Shown piece by piece: positions 50,995 through 59,220 of a DNA stretch of 64,000 bases; positions within the stretch are counted from its first letter, which is position 1, and each line of letters begins with the position of its first letter. A program made the translations under genes and the position numbers. Origin of the DNA: Akkermansia muciniphila. GTDB lineage: Bacteria > Verrucomicrobiota > Verrucomicrobiia > Verrucomicrobiales > Akkermansiaceae. The DNA lies in contig NZ_CP156688.1 in assembly GCF_040616545.1 (NCBI RefSeq), positions 1,922,001-1,986,000 of the forward strand, in the 5' to 3' direction. The notes below the pieces were generated by a model. That model searched no databases and was not told the origin of the DNA. It saw only the letters and a list, made by a program, of their open reading frames with translations.

Positions 50995-52632
50995 TCAGTG
51001 ACCGGGTTTTTCCTCGTGCTCGGAATAGCTGATGCCCAGCATGCAGATATCGTCCGCCTGATTGGTGCAGCCCGTGAATTTGGCCACGCAGGTGAGCGCC
51101 TGGTGCACGAAATCCTTGGTGCTCCTGGGAGAGGAGCTGTTGAAATAATCAATCAGCCTGTGCACGCCCAGCTCCTCCCCTTCCGGGTTGGCGGCTTCCG
51201 TCAGGCCGTCCGTATACATCAGGACGCGGGAACCTGCCAGCAGCGGGAACTGGGCGTTCTGGTAGGTGGCGTCATCCAGCAGGCCCATGGCGATGCTCTT
51301 TGGCAAGGGCATCTTGCGGGCAACGCCGTCCGGCCCCAGGATGATGGGGTGCGGATGCCCCGCCGTGGAGGCGGTCATGACGCCGGTTTCCAGGTCCAGG
51401 TAAACGTAAACGGCGGAGGCGAACATGGTGGTGTTCGCCCGTTGCAGAATCTTGGCCAGCTGGTGGTTCAGGGAGGTAAGGAACGCCGCCGGATTGTCCG
51501 CCAGATGGGACAACTGCTCCATCAGGCCGCGGAGCATGGAGGCGATAAGGGCGGCGCGGATGCCGTGGCCCATCACGTCGCAGACGATGGCGCCTACGCC
51601 GGAATTGCCCACGGGAAAGGCATCAAACCAGTCGCCCGCCACCCCTTCTGAAGGAGTGAAAATGTGGTGGAAATCCACATGGCGCGTCAGGCCGTGTTCC
51701 GTATGGGAGCGGGAAGGAATCTCATACGGAAGCAGCGCGAACTGGATTTCCCGCGCCAAATCTATTTCCTTCTCCAGGGACTTGTTCCGTTCTTCCAGAA
51801 TGCGGGCTGTCTCCGTGGCCTTGATCTCCGTCTTCACCAGTTTGGTGACGTCGCTGGAAATGCCCACGATGCCCTTGAGGTCTCCGTTGCGGCCATACCA
51901 CGGGAACTTGCTGATCTGGCTCCAGGAATCATCCTTGTGGAGCCATGTCTCATGGTGCAGGCGCGCGCGGATGGGGCGTCCGGTCGCCATAATGTCCAGC
52001 TCCTCCTTGCGGGAAATATCGGACATCGTCTGATCGAAAAAGTAACCGTCCGTCCGGCCCGTCAGGTCCGCCGGGGTGGGGACGCCCAATTTATTGGCCG
52101 TGGCCGTGTTCGCTAGGACGAAGCGCGATTCCCGGTTCTTGAAATAAATGCTGTCCGGAATGTGCTCAATCAGGGTGTGGAACAGGTCCCTGTCCTCCGC
52201 CGCGCGCAGCTCCGCCGTTTTCCGCCGGGTAATATTCACCCATACGCCCACCAGCATGACGGGGCGGCGTTGCTTGTCCCTGCGCGCCAGTCCGTTGATG
52301 CGGACCCAGCTCCAGCTCTTGGAATTGAGCTTCTTCATCCGGATCTCAATGCGCATGGGCATGTGGGAATGGCCGTCCAGATAACGGCGCACCTCCTGGG
52401 AAAAGAACGCCTGGTCCTCCTCATGGATGGTCAGCTCCGGCTGGGTAAAAATATTGGGAGCCTTCTCCTTGCGGCTGGCCCCCATCATCGTCAGGCAGCG
52501 GTCCGTATAATGGATGACGCCCGTCTTGATATTCCAGATATAAAAACCCTCTTCCGCCGCCGCCAGGGCCATCTTGATCTTATCCCAGGTAAAAACCTTC
52601 TGGGCGGAATGTCTGTTGCGTGAGGGCGGCAT
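50995..52632 (-). CDS. dual-PAS sensor with SpoIIE/RsbU-type PP2C phosphatase
   Basis: A 545-residue cytoplasmic signalling protein. Two PAS domains (about 20-130 and 145-270), a coiled coil (275-300) and a SpoIIE-type PP2C domain (310-535). The phosphatase metal sites are visible: V-A-G-D-W-F-D-A-F, V-C-D-V-M-G-H-G, and C-terminal Y-T-D-G-L-T-E-A and D-D-I-C-M-L-G-I. Such proteins usually dephosphorylate an anti-anti-sigma factor and thereby release a sigma factor in a partner-switching pathway. The sigma-factor gene lies upstream on the same strand, 128 nt away. No anti-sigma antagonist gene is seen beside them. Confidence 0.9.
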   Translation of the reverse strand: MPPSRNRHSAQKVFTWDKIKMALAAAEEGFYIWNIKTGVIHYTDRCLTMMGASRKEKAPNIFTQPELTIHEEDQAFFSQEVRRYLDGHSHMPMRIEIRMKKLNSKSWSWVRINGLARRDKQRRPVMLVGVWVNITRRKTAELRAAEDRDLFHTLIEHIPDSIYFKNRESRFVLANTATANKLGVPTPADLTGRTDGYFFDQTMSDISRKEELDIMATGRPIRARLHHETWLHKDDSWSQISKFPWYGRNGDLKGIVGISSDVTKLVKTEIKATETARILEERNKSLEKEIDLAREIQFALLPYEIPSRSHTEHGLTRHVDFHHIFTPSEGVAGDWFDAFPVGNSGVGAIVCDVMGHGIRAALIASMLRGLMEQLSHLADNPAAFLTSLNHQLAKILQRANTTMFASAVYVYLDLETGVMTASTAGHPHPIILGPDGVARKMPLPKSIAMGLLDDATYQNAQFPLLAGSRVLMYTDGLTEAANPEGEELGVHRLIDYFNSSSPRSTKDFVHQALTCVAKFTGCTNQADDICMLGISYSEHEEKPGH

Positions 52633-52760
52633 TGCAGTTGCCGTTATCTAACGACAAAACGCCTGCCTTGGCAAGAGGCAAAATAAAGGAATCATTCCTG
52701 AAAAGGCGGACGGCAGGGGAAAAGCAGGAAATGCTCCAATCCCGGCGCAGGCGCCCGCGG

Positions 52761-53447
52761 CTACCTCTCCTTCTCTTCTTCCTGGGATTGAAGGAATTGC
52801 AGCTCTTTCTTCAGCGCGCTCCCCACGCGGTGCTTCGCCAGGTACACTTGGGCGATGGTGACGCCAAGCTGTCTGCGGACTTTGGCAGCATCCCACTCCC
52901 GCAGCACGTAGTAATCAAAAATCTGGAACTGCTTGGGGGATACCTTCGCCTTGACGCGCTCCAGAGCCGCCTGCAGCAGGTTATTCTGCCACTCCCGTTC
53001 CCACACCTGGTCAAAATTATTCTTCCCTTCGTCCGGAATCTTGTCAATGGGATGCTCCTGGGTCTCCGTGGCGTCCGGACTCATCAGCATGGCCGTATCC
53101 TTCTTCCGTTTGCGGAACTGGTCGTTGATGCGCCAGCGGGTCATATTCCAGAGCCAGAGCTTGAAGGAACCCTGTTCCGGCTTGTAAATATTCTTCTTGC
53201 TCTGCTTGGCGATGGAAAGGATGGTCTCCTGCACCACGTCCCAGGCTTCATCCTCCCTCAAACCGGCCTTCAGGGCTACGGAATAAATCAGCCGCCAGTA
53301 GGTGCGGTAAAATTCATCCCACGTGCGCTGGTCCTCCCAATTCTCCAGGCGCGCAATCAGGCTTTTCCTGGTATGTTCCGCGTATTGGGAAAGTGACTGT
53401 TCGTCAGGCTGGGACTCGTTCTGGGGTTGCAATGGAGGCACATTCAT
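52761..53447 (-). CDS. sigma-70 family (ECF-type) RNA polymerase sigma factor
   Basis: A 228-residue two-domain sigma factor. Sigma region 2 (about 40-105) includes W-D-E-F-Y-R-T-Y-W-R-L-I-Y, with the helix D-E-A-W-D-V-V-Q-E-T-I. Region 4 (about 155-215) includes the helix-turn-helix L-G-V-T-I-A-Q-V-Y-L-A-K-H-R-V. There is no region 1.1 or 3. It precedes the PAS-SpoIIE phosphatase gene on the same strand, which suggests a stress- or signal-dependent partner-switching module. Two ATGs in frame at 53447 and 53443 region do not affect the domains. Confidence 0.88.
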   Translation of the reverse strand: MNVPPLQPQNESQPDEQSLSQYAEHTRKSLIARLENWEDQRTWDEFYRTYWRLIYSVALKAGLREDEAWDVVQETILSIAKQSKKNIYKPEQGSFKLWLWNMTRWRINDQFRKRKKDTAMLMSPDATETQEHPIDKIPDEGKNNFDQVWEREWQNNLLQAALERVKAKVSPKQFQIFDYYVLREWDAAKVRRQLGVTIAQVYLAKHRVGSALKKELQFLQSQEEEKER

Positions 53448-53569
53448 GGTTTATCATGAATTACGGATGAAAGTGAAGTGAAAGCCGAGTAATAAGCTGA
53501 AAATTTTACGAGGCTGGACCTTTGTATTCACTACGTCCTCCATGGAGAAAATCTTTCAAGACAACGGGC

Positions 53570-54583
53570 ATGATCAGGAAAACGTCAAAACGCAGGGGAT
53601 CCTCCGTCATTGCCGCCCTGATTGTACTATGTGCGGTGCTGGGCTACGGGCTGACGGAATGGAAACCGCTTCTGGATATGCCGGAGGCCGTCCCTGCCCA
53701 GCCGGGGGAAGCGCGGCAGTCATCTGTTCCGGAAAAAGTGGAAATCCCGGACAAGGGGGAGCCTGTCCGGATGCTGACCATGAACGCGGGCAACTACTTT
53801 GTTCCGGAAGACCCGCGGAGAAGCAACTTCCAGGTAAAATACAAGCCCGTGGAGGCGCGGGAAGCCCTGGCGGAACTGGTCCGGCAATCCGGGGCGGAAA
53901 TAGTGGGGCTGTCTGAAATGGGTGGAGAAGCCGCCGTGCGCGACTTGCAGATGCGGCTGAAAAGAAAAGGCATTCAACTGCCGCACAAGGTGCTGGTCAT
54001 GCGGAACGGAGAAGACCGGGGGCTGGCTCTCCTCTCCAAATATCCCATCGTGGACAACCGTTCCGTCACGGACATGCCTGTACCGGGAGAATCCAAACGG
54101 AAAAAAACAATGCTGCGCGGCATTCTGGACGCCACGGTGAAAACGCCGGATGGGCGCCTCTTCCGCCTGATGGGCATTCATTTGAAATCCCGCCTCAGCC
54201 GCGACGGCTCTGCGGAAGACACGCGGCGCAGGGAGGCCTACGCCTTGCGGGACTACTTGAATAAAGTCATCGCCTCCCAGGACGGAATGCCACTCCTTTT
54301 GTACGGAGATTTCAATGACGGCCCGGCGGACAGCGCCGTACAGGTCATCCAGGGTCCGGCGAAAACGGAATATCGTTTAAACCGCCTGAAACCCAGGGAT
54401 TCCCGCGGAGAGACCTGGACCATCTACTACGAAGACGGTGACACCTACCACTCCTTTGACCATCTCTTCATCAACAATACTCTGAAAAAGCGCCTTGGCC
54501 GCAAGCCCCCCATGGGCATCCTTGACTCTCCCCCCTCTCGCCAAGCCAGCGACCACCGCGGCGTATGGGTAGAATTGAGGTAG
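53570..54583 (+). CDS. membrane-anchored endonuclease/exonuclease/phosphatase-family protein
   Basis: A 337-residue EEP-superfamily protein with one N-terminal transmembrane anchor (residues 10-27). The core carries the motifs of the superfamily: L-S-E-M (with the metal-binding Glu), G-I-H-L-K-S-R, G-D-F-N-D-G-P and S-D-H-R-G-V-W-V (catalytic His at the C-terminus). Relatives include phosphodiesterases such as sphingomyelinases and nucleases. Cell-surface or periplasmic location is implied. The upstream TTG at 53522 is an alternative start. The gene forms the left border of the acquired island. Confidence 0.85.
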   Translation: MIRKTSKRRGSSVIAALIVLCAVLGYGLTEWKPLLDMPEAVPAQPGEARQSSVPEKVEIPDKGEPVRMLTMNAGNYFVPEDPRRSNFQVKYKPVEAREALAELVRQSGAEIVGLSEMGGEAAVRDLQMRLKRKGIQLPHKVLVMRNGEDRGLALLSKYPIVDNRSVTDMPVPGESKRKKTMLRGILDATVKTPDGRLFRLMGIHLKSRLSRDGSAEDTRRREAYALRDYLNKVIASQDGMPLLLYGDFNDGPADSAVQVIQGPAKTEYRLNRLKPRDSRGETWTIYYEDGDTYHSFDHLFINNTLKKRLGRKPPMGILDSPPSRQASDHRGVWVELR

Positions 54584-54875
54584 GTAATAATGATTTATTA
54601 TAAAAAAGATACGCAATAAATATTTGTTAGATTTTTTAATTGATAAAATTGATATTTTCGTAACATAAAAATACATTTGCAAAAATCTAAAAAAATAATA
54701 TTCTAACAAAAGTGAAATTTGTAGTACTATTCTTTAGCATTACCAGTTCAAATAATTAATAACTATTTAATATGGCAGTATTTTAAAATATAGTCGAAAA
54801 TTTGGAAATATTTTTCGAATTTTAATGAGATTTTCTTTTATTATAATAACGCTTTCTTTTTGAACATTAACATTA
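54584..54875 (+). promoter_or_regulatory. A+T-rich leader of the Thoeris island
   Basis: A 292-nt noncoding stretch in which G+C falls sharply relative to its left flank. TTTGTTAG (54623-54630) is complementary to CTAACAAA (54703-54710), and AGATTTTT (54629-54636) to AAAAATCT (54681-54688), so two nested pairings are possible. A TATAAT (54842-54847) lies 29 nt before the macro-protein gene and is the best -10 candidate; no clear -35 or Shine-Dalgarno sequence is visible. No tRNA or repeat marks the left end. Confidence 0.55.
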
Positions 54876-55709
54876 ATGATCATAAGGAAATTACTAAATA
54901 AAAGTTTGTGGATTGACAGCTTCACTGTTGCCATTTCTATTGTTGCTGCTATTGAAACTATTGCAGCAATATCTGGTCTTTCGTTAGAAGATTTTGATGA
55001 TTCTATTTCTTGGGGCATAAAGCTCATAATTATCGCAGGAACTCTATTTTTGATATGTTTTATTGTTGGGATAACAAAAGGATTAATTAATTCAAAGAAT
55101 TTAAAAATTAAAATCCGAAATATTGACGTTACGATAACTACTGGAGATTTATTTAAGACTAATGGTTGGAGAGTAATACCGTTTAATGAATATTATGATA
55201 CAAAAGTTGATGACATCGTAATTGCTAAAAAATCCTTAAATGGAATTTTTCTCAACCAATACGTATCGGATATATCGAATGTAGAACAGGAGATAGAAAG
55301 TTATGTTGGTGTATTGAAGAGTAGAACAAAACATAATAGGGTATGTTATCCGCTCGGTAATATAATTCCTTATGTTGAGAATGAGGATAATAGGTATATG
55401 CTATTGGCTCTTACTCATTTTGATAAGAATGAGGCTCGAATAACTCATGAAGAATATGAATCATGTCTCATAACTATGTGGAAAGAGATTAGCCGTGCTT
55501 ACGCATATTATCCAATTTCTCTACCTTTAATAGGAGGAGGAATAACACGAATAGCCGGGAATAGTGACAAGAATGAAGAACAACTATTAAGATGTATCTT
55601 GTGTACATTAAAATATTCTGATACGCAAATCGGTAAACCTGTAACAATCGTTCTAACAGAGGATACTATCAGAAAAATTGATTTATATAACATAAAAAAA
55701 CATTTTTAA
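54876..55709 (+). CDS. type II Thoeris ThsA-like TM-macro protein (DUF6430-like)
   Basis: A 277-residue protein with two N-terminal transmembrane helices (about 12-34 and 46-68) and a cytoplasmic macro-like domain (about 80-277). Segments such as I-D-V-T-I-T-T-G-D-L-F, N-E-Y-Y-D-T and I-G-G-G-I-T-R-I-A-G resemble the DUF6430 macro domains. In type II Thoeris the TM-macro effector is believed to bind a histidine-ADP-ribose signal made by its TIR partner, then to act on the membrane. The A+T-rich codons contrast strongly with the host. The TIR gene starts 1 nt after the stop. Confidence 0.8.
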   Translation: MIIRKLLNKSLWIDSFTVAISIVAAIETIAAISGLSLEDFDDSISWGIKLIIIAGTLFLICFIVGITKGLINSKNLKIKIRNIDVTITTGDLFKTNGWRVIPFNEYYDTKVDDIVIAKKSLNGIFLNQYVSDISNVEQEIESYVGVLKSRTKHNRVCYPLGNIIPYVENEDNRYMLLALTHFDKNEARITHEEYESCLITMWKEISRAYAYYPISLPLIGGGITRIAGNSDKNEEQLLRCILCTLKYSDTQIGKPVTIVLTEDTIRKIDLYNIKKHF

Positions 55710-55710
55710 C

Positions 55711-56229
55711 ATGAGCCGTACTAAAACTTATATTGCTGGTGATTGGGATCATGATGATAAGGCTGTAAAAATGCTGCATTATTGGAATAATAGCAGTAAG
55801 TATGGTCTATCATTCTCTGATGCCCACGACTTAACACAAGCTCGAGATACAAGTTTGAAGTGTTCAATAAAACGATCATTAGCGTATCGCATGAATGAAT
55901 CTAAGACTTTTGTCTTGATCGTTGGTGAACACACAAAAAATCTGAGAGCTGGTAGTTGTTACTATTGTGACAGTTACAATAACTATACCTGCTCTTGTGC
56001 TCGAGGTAATAGCGTGGATTATCAAAGTTATATTGACTTTGAATGTAAAAAGGCAGTCTCTGATGAATTGGAAATCATAGTATTTTACAACTCTACTGTT
56101 GTAAATCGAGACAAATGCCCTGAAATAGTACGATGGCGAGGTGTGCATAGAGCTATGCAAAAAAGAGAGAATGGTCAATTGGAGTGGGATTATGTTAATG
56201 TTAAGGCTGCTTTCAATGAATCTAAATAA
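55711..56229 (+). CDS. type II Thoeris ThsB-like TIR-domain protein
   Basis: A 172-residue TIR-like protein. The N-terminal K-T-Y-I-A-G-D-W-D-H-D segment forms strand beta1 and its loop, S-K-T-F-V-L-I-V-G-E-H-T corresponds to the core strand, and the predicted catalytic glutamate is E111 in F-E-C-K-K-A (compared with W-E-I in other TIRs). Four cysteines (C83, C86, C94, C96) in a loop between the core and this glutamate may bind Zn2+. TIR proteins of type II Thoeris turn NAD+ into a signal during phage infection. The gene is A+T-rich and directly follows the macro protein gene. Confidence 0.82.
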   Translation: MSRTKTYIAGDWDHDDKAVKMLHYWNNSSKYGLSFSDAHDLTQARDTSLKCSIKRSLAYRMNESKTFVLIVGEHTKNLRAGSCYYCDSYNNYTCSCARGNSVDYQSYIDFECKKAVSDELEIIVFYNSTVVNRDKCPEIVRWRGVHRAMQKRENGQLEWDYVNVKAAFNESK

Positions 56230-56274
56230 CGTAAATGGGTTGTGTCAAAACTAACAGCCCCTTTTATAATTATA

Positions 56275-56805
56275 TCAAGGGATATACAGCAGCGTAAACT
56301 CCGCCTTCCTCCGTTTAAGTAGCATGGTGTGCCGTTTCTCCTTGTAGTTGCAAAAAGCTATATACTCCCGATAAATATTCCGGTCGCCAGCCTCCAATTT
56401 GCGAATCAGCGTGCTTTTGGGCATCTTTCCGCTACCCAAAAGTCGGTATGGTCCGACATTGTAAGCGAGGGTGGCAAGGAGCAGACTGTCACGCCCGAAT
56501 TCCCGGAACATCGCGCAGAACTTCCGCAGGTCTTTGCTTCGGAGCGCATCCGCCTGCCTTTTAGTTATGGTGCGTGCCGAGTACCTTTCGCCCGGCAAGA
56601 GTTTGTGTCCCCATCCTACATACAAATGGTGTTTCTCCGAGTGCCAGCCCTCAAAGTATTTCGTGCAGCGCACTGCACGCTCGAAAGATGGCAGGCGGTA
56701 GATTGCCGCCTGCCCGTTTGTCCCCTCATGACGGCTGTCCTGTGCAGACACGGAACAGACCACCAAAAAGGAAAAGAACATTGCCATGAAAACACGCATC
56801 ATCAT
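56275..56805 (-). CDS. lysozyme-like protein of a Bacteroidales conjugative transposon
   Basis: A 176-residue secreted GH24-like lysozyme (signal peptide cleaved near S-V-S-A-Q, residue 22). The catalytic glutamate is expected in Y-F-E-G-W-H (about 50), followed by H-L-Y-V-G-W-G-H-K-L. The block from G-H-K-L-L-P-G-E-R-Y-S-A-R-T to L-A-T-L-A-Y-N-V-G-P-Y-R-L-L-G is that of the lysozymes encoded downstream of traQ in CTnDOT-like conjugative transposons. The usual T/D pair of the GH24 site is changed (V in place of T), as in that group. It overlaps the traQ remnant by 4 nt, a spacing found in intact elements. This reading frame appears intact. Confidence 0.82.
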   Translation of the reverse strand: MMMRVFMAMFFSFLVVCSVSAQDSRHEGTNGQAAIYRLPSFERAVRCTKYFEGWHSEKHHLYVGWGHKLLPGERYSARTITKRQADALRSKDLRKFCAMFREFGRDSLLLATLAYNVGPYRLLGSGKMPKSTLIRKLEAGDRNIYREYIAFCNYKEKRHTMLLKRRKAEFTLLYIP

Positions 56806-57236
56806 GGCAGTGGCTTGAAATTGCCGATGGGGATAACAGTTTGGTCGTCCTTCCCGATCCGATTATTGAAGTCAAATTCCAATTCGTAGGAATTGTCGAA
56901 ATTGTCTTCAACTACTACGATGAAGTTGTGCGCCTCGTCGCTCTTCGGCTTATAGTATAGCCGGAACTTCTCGTTTTCGAGCAGGTAGTGGTCGTTGGGC
57001 AGGAAGGTGATGCCGTTATCCATTGTCAGCGTTCCCTCGCCCTCGAACTGCAAATACCAAATGGTGTATACCTGGATGCCGGTGCCGAACAGGAGTTCCA
57101 CTACGGCAATGTTGCGGACGATTTCCTGATAACGGTAACCCGTTTTGCCGGAACAGGCATTTTTCTCCCGGTACAGGGTGGTCAGAATGGAGGCCACTTC
57201 CATGGAGTCCATCACGGGAGGAAACAGGAGTATCAT
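56802..57236 (-). pseudogene. traQ: traQ (DUF3872-like) remnant with altered 5' end
   Basis: The last 85 codons or so resemble the DUF3872/TraQ of Bacteroidales conjugative transposons (L-Q-F-E-G-E-G-T-L, F-L-P-N-D-H-Y-L-L-E-N-E-K-F-R-L-Y-Y, V-V-V-E-D-N-F). The N-terminal 60 residues do not look like TraQ: other frames of the same DNA carry scraps such as M-P-V-P-A-K, which suggests frameshifts. The start is not convincing and no signal peptide is found. So I treat it as a decayed 5' part of the gene joined to an intact 3' part. No further transfer gene lies upstream. Confidence 0.65.
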
Positions 57237-57653
57237 CCGGCACGAAGGAACAGTTTTCCCGGATGAAGGGGAAGATGGCTGGTTCTCTGCTCCTGTTTAA
57301 GGTTTCTTTTCCGAGAAAGGATGAACCGTTAAACTGTTGCGGTCATCATGGGAGCGTTGCCTGCCATCCGGTTGCAGGAGGAGTGGTGAGTGAACTCTGG
57401 AAAATCGGCCTTTCAAAGGTGGTTCAAGGGCTTTTTCCTCCCTATGCTTCTTGAGTTGTGTGGATTGAATCAGCCGAAAATTCCTTTCTTCCGGATGGTT
57501 CATGGCGCCGGGAATGATCGGGTGGTGAAACCCCGCCGGATTTTTGTTTGGACGGGAGCATATCCGGCATTCCCGTTTCTCAAAAAATGATTGCCGTGCC
57601 CGCGTGAAACGGGTAGCATGCCAAAAATCGTTGTTCAATCCTGCATTATCTGT
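57237..57653 (+). other. right border of the island and upstream region of the pseudopilin genes
   Basis: This 417-nt spacer contains no convincing gene, repeat or RNA gene. A 125-codon reading frame on the minus strand (57297-57674) has no coding character. The base composition is host-like here, so the right edge of the island must lie within about 57200-57300. Promoter candidates for the pseudopilins were not convincing. Confidence 0.5.
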
Positions 57654-58364
57654 ATGAGAAATTTTTCCAAGCATTCCGGAGCGGCGTCACGCTGTTCTTC
57701 GTCAGGGAGCAAGGGGTTTACCCTGGTGGAACTGATTGTCGTCATCACCATTATGGTTGCTATGATGGCGCTGGCCGCCAGCATGTTAAGAGGCGGGGGC
57801 AGGGGGCAGGGCCTTCAGTCCGCCGTGGAGATGGTTGACGGCATGGTGCAGGAAGCCCGGCTGGACGCCATGGGCAAGGGGACGTGGAGCCGCCTGATTA
57901 TTGTCAGCACTCCTGAGGACGAGGCCCGCAACATGCGCACCCTGGGCGTGATGTCCAAGAATACGCGCACCGGAAAATGGCACCTGGTCAACCGCTTGCA
58001 GACGCTTCCCGCCGGGTTCTACATCAGCCCCACTTACAGCACTCTTCTGGAAGGTTCCAAAAAGACCAAGGGCGGAAAGTCCGTGGCCCGCGGCTTTGCC
58101 AGCCGTGACGGGCAGGATACCGTCAATCTTCCCGGCAACAGGATGACGGATATTTATTTCATTGAGTTTGACGAGGAGGGCCGCATGTCCCAGCCGAACG
58201 CCCCCACCCGCCTGGTGGTGGTTTCCGGTTCCGCCGGTAACGGCAAGGAGGAGAAGCCTTCCCCGATGGTGGACGGCAAGCCGGGCCTGGCAGGCGGCAT
58301 CGTGATTTATCCCAAGGGCAATATCAGCCGGCTGAGAACGACGGAGCAGGTGATTCCCAACTAA
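57654..58364 (+). CDS. pseudopilin 1, Verru_Chthon cassette D-like
   Basis: A 236-residue type IV pilin-like protein. The prepilin motif G|F-T-L-V-E-L-I-V-V-I-T-I-M-V begins after a 21-residue leader of positive and polar residues and would be cut by the prepilin peptidase at 36.1 kb. The C-terminal part is a beta-rich head with basic loops (S-K-K-T-K-G-G-K). Of the Verru_Chthon cassette proteins it fits the D type best. In-frame ATGs at 57591 and 57618 give unlikely longer leaders. pseudopilins 2 and 3 follow. Confidence 0.85.
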   Translation: MRNFSKHSGAASRCSSSGSKGFTLVELIVVITIMVAMMALAASMLRGGGRGQGLQSAVEMVDGMVQEARLDAMGKGTWSRLIIVSTPEDEARNMRTLGVMSKNTRTGKWHLVNRLQTLPAGFYISPTYSTLLEGSKKTKGGKSVARGFASRDGQDTVNLPGNRMTDIYFIEFDEEGRMSQPNAPTRLVVVSGSAGNGKEEKPSPMVDGKPGLAGGIVIYPKGNISRLRTTEQVIPN

Positions 58365-58390
58365 TTATACTTTAACGGATTTTCCATTTT

Positions 58391-59191
58391 ATGTTGACCA
58401 ATTCTATGAGACAGTCTCGTGCCAAGGGGTTCACCCTGACGGAAGTGGTGCTGGCGATCGGCGTAGTTGCCGTGCTGATCGTGGTGTTCATGGCCATGTT
58501 CATTCCCGCCAGAAGGACGGTACAGGCCGCCCTGACCATCCGTGAGGCGGACCGCATTGTTCACGCCCTGACGGCGGAACTCGGGGAGCTCCGCAATTCG
58601 GAGCGCGCCGCTCCCAATGCCAGAAAGTCTTCCTCCACCAGATACATTTCCGCTTTTGACAAGGCATTTTACTGGATGGAGTTTACGTCCAAGCCCGCTA
58701 CGACCATCCTCGTTTACAATTACAGGGCTGACCTGACCAAAGGCGCCCGCAAGGACGGCACGCCCCAGCCCTGGCTGGAGGAAGGCGGCAGCATCCCCGG
58801 CAGGAATACGGCGGTAGTGACGGGCGTTTGCCTGGCGAACAACAAGGACCGCTGGGAGGATTTCAAGGCGCTCGTGGGGCCCGTCTTCGCCGTGCGCATG
58901 ACCCAGCTTGTGGTGGAGCGCATGGATTCCAACGCTTACGGGTACAAGCTGGCGCCCAAGTACGGGACGATCTACAATCCCTACAACCGCGGCAAGGTGA
59001 TTACGGAGCCTTCCCTGTACGTTTACACGCCGGAAAAAGGCGGCGGCCTGAATTTGCCCTGGGGGGCGGAAGTCCTGTACCAGGCGGAGTTTTTCCAGCT
59101 TCTGAATACGGACCCCGAGCGTTTGCAGAACGTGACCTGGGAGAATTTGAAGACGCCCGTCTTTACGCGCAATCTCGCCTTCCGCCGTTAA
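58391..59191 (+). CDS. pseudopilin 2, Verru_Chthon cassette B-like
   Basis: A 266-residue protein with an 12-residue prepilin leader and the motif G|F-T-L-T-E-V-V-L-A-I-G-V-V-A-V-L-I-V, followed by a helical shaft and a globular head. The +5 glutamate is present (E in T-E-V). It resembles Verru_Chthon cassette protein B in the motif G-F-x-L-x-E-V. It is 26 nt downstream of pseudopilin 1. Likely part of a Verrucomicrobia-type secretion/pilus apparatus; no ATPase or secretin is in the window. Confidence 0.85.
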   Translation: MLTNSMRQSRAKGFTLTEVVLAIGVVAVLIVVFMAMFIPARRTVQAALTIREADRIVHALTAELGELRNSERAAPNARKSSSTRYISAFDKAFYWMEFTSKPATTILVYNYRADLTKGARKDGTPQPWLEEGGSIPGRNTAVVTGVCLANNKDRWEDFKALVGPVFAVRMTQLVVERMDSNAYGYKLAPKYGTIYNPYNRGKVITEPSLYVYTPEKGGGLNLPWGAEVLYQAEFFQLLNTDPERLQNVTWENLKTPVFTRNLAFRR

Positions 59192-59220
59192 CGGGAATTA
59201 TCCGAGACATCTGAAATATC

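Noticed and set aside
54584-54875. A tRNA or integrase attachment site at the left border of the island
   Set aside because: No cloverleaf, no direct repeat with the right border and no recombinase gene was found.
57297-57674. Minus-strand frame of 125 codons at the right border of the island
   Set aside because: No domain, unlikely start, antisense to the pseudopilin start; treated as noncoding.
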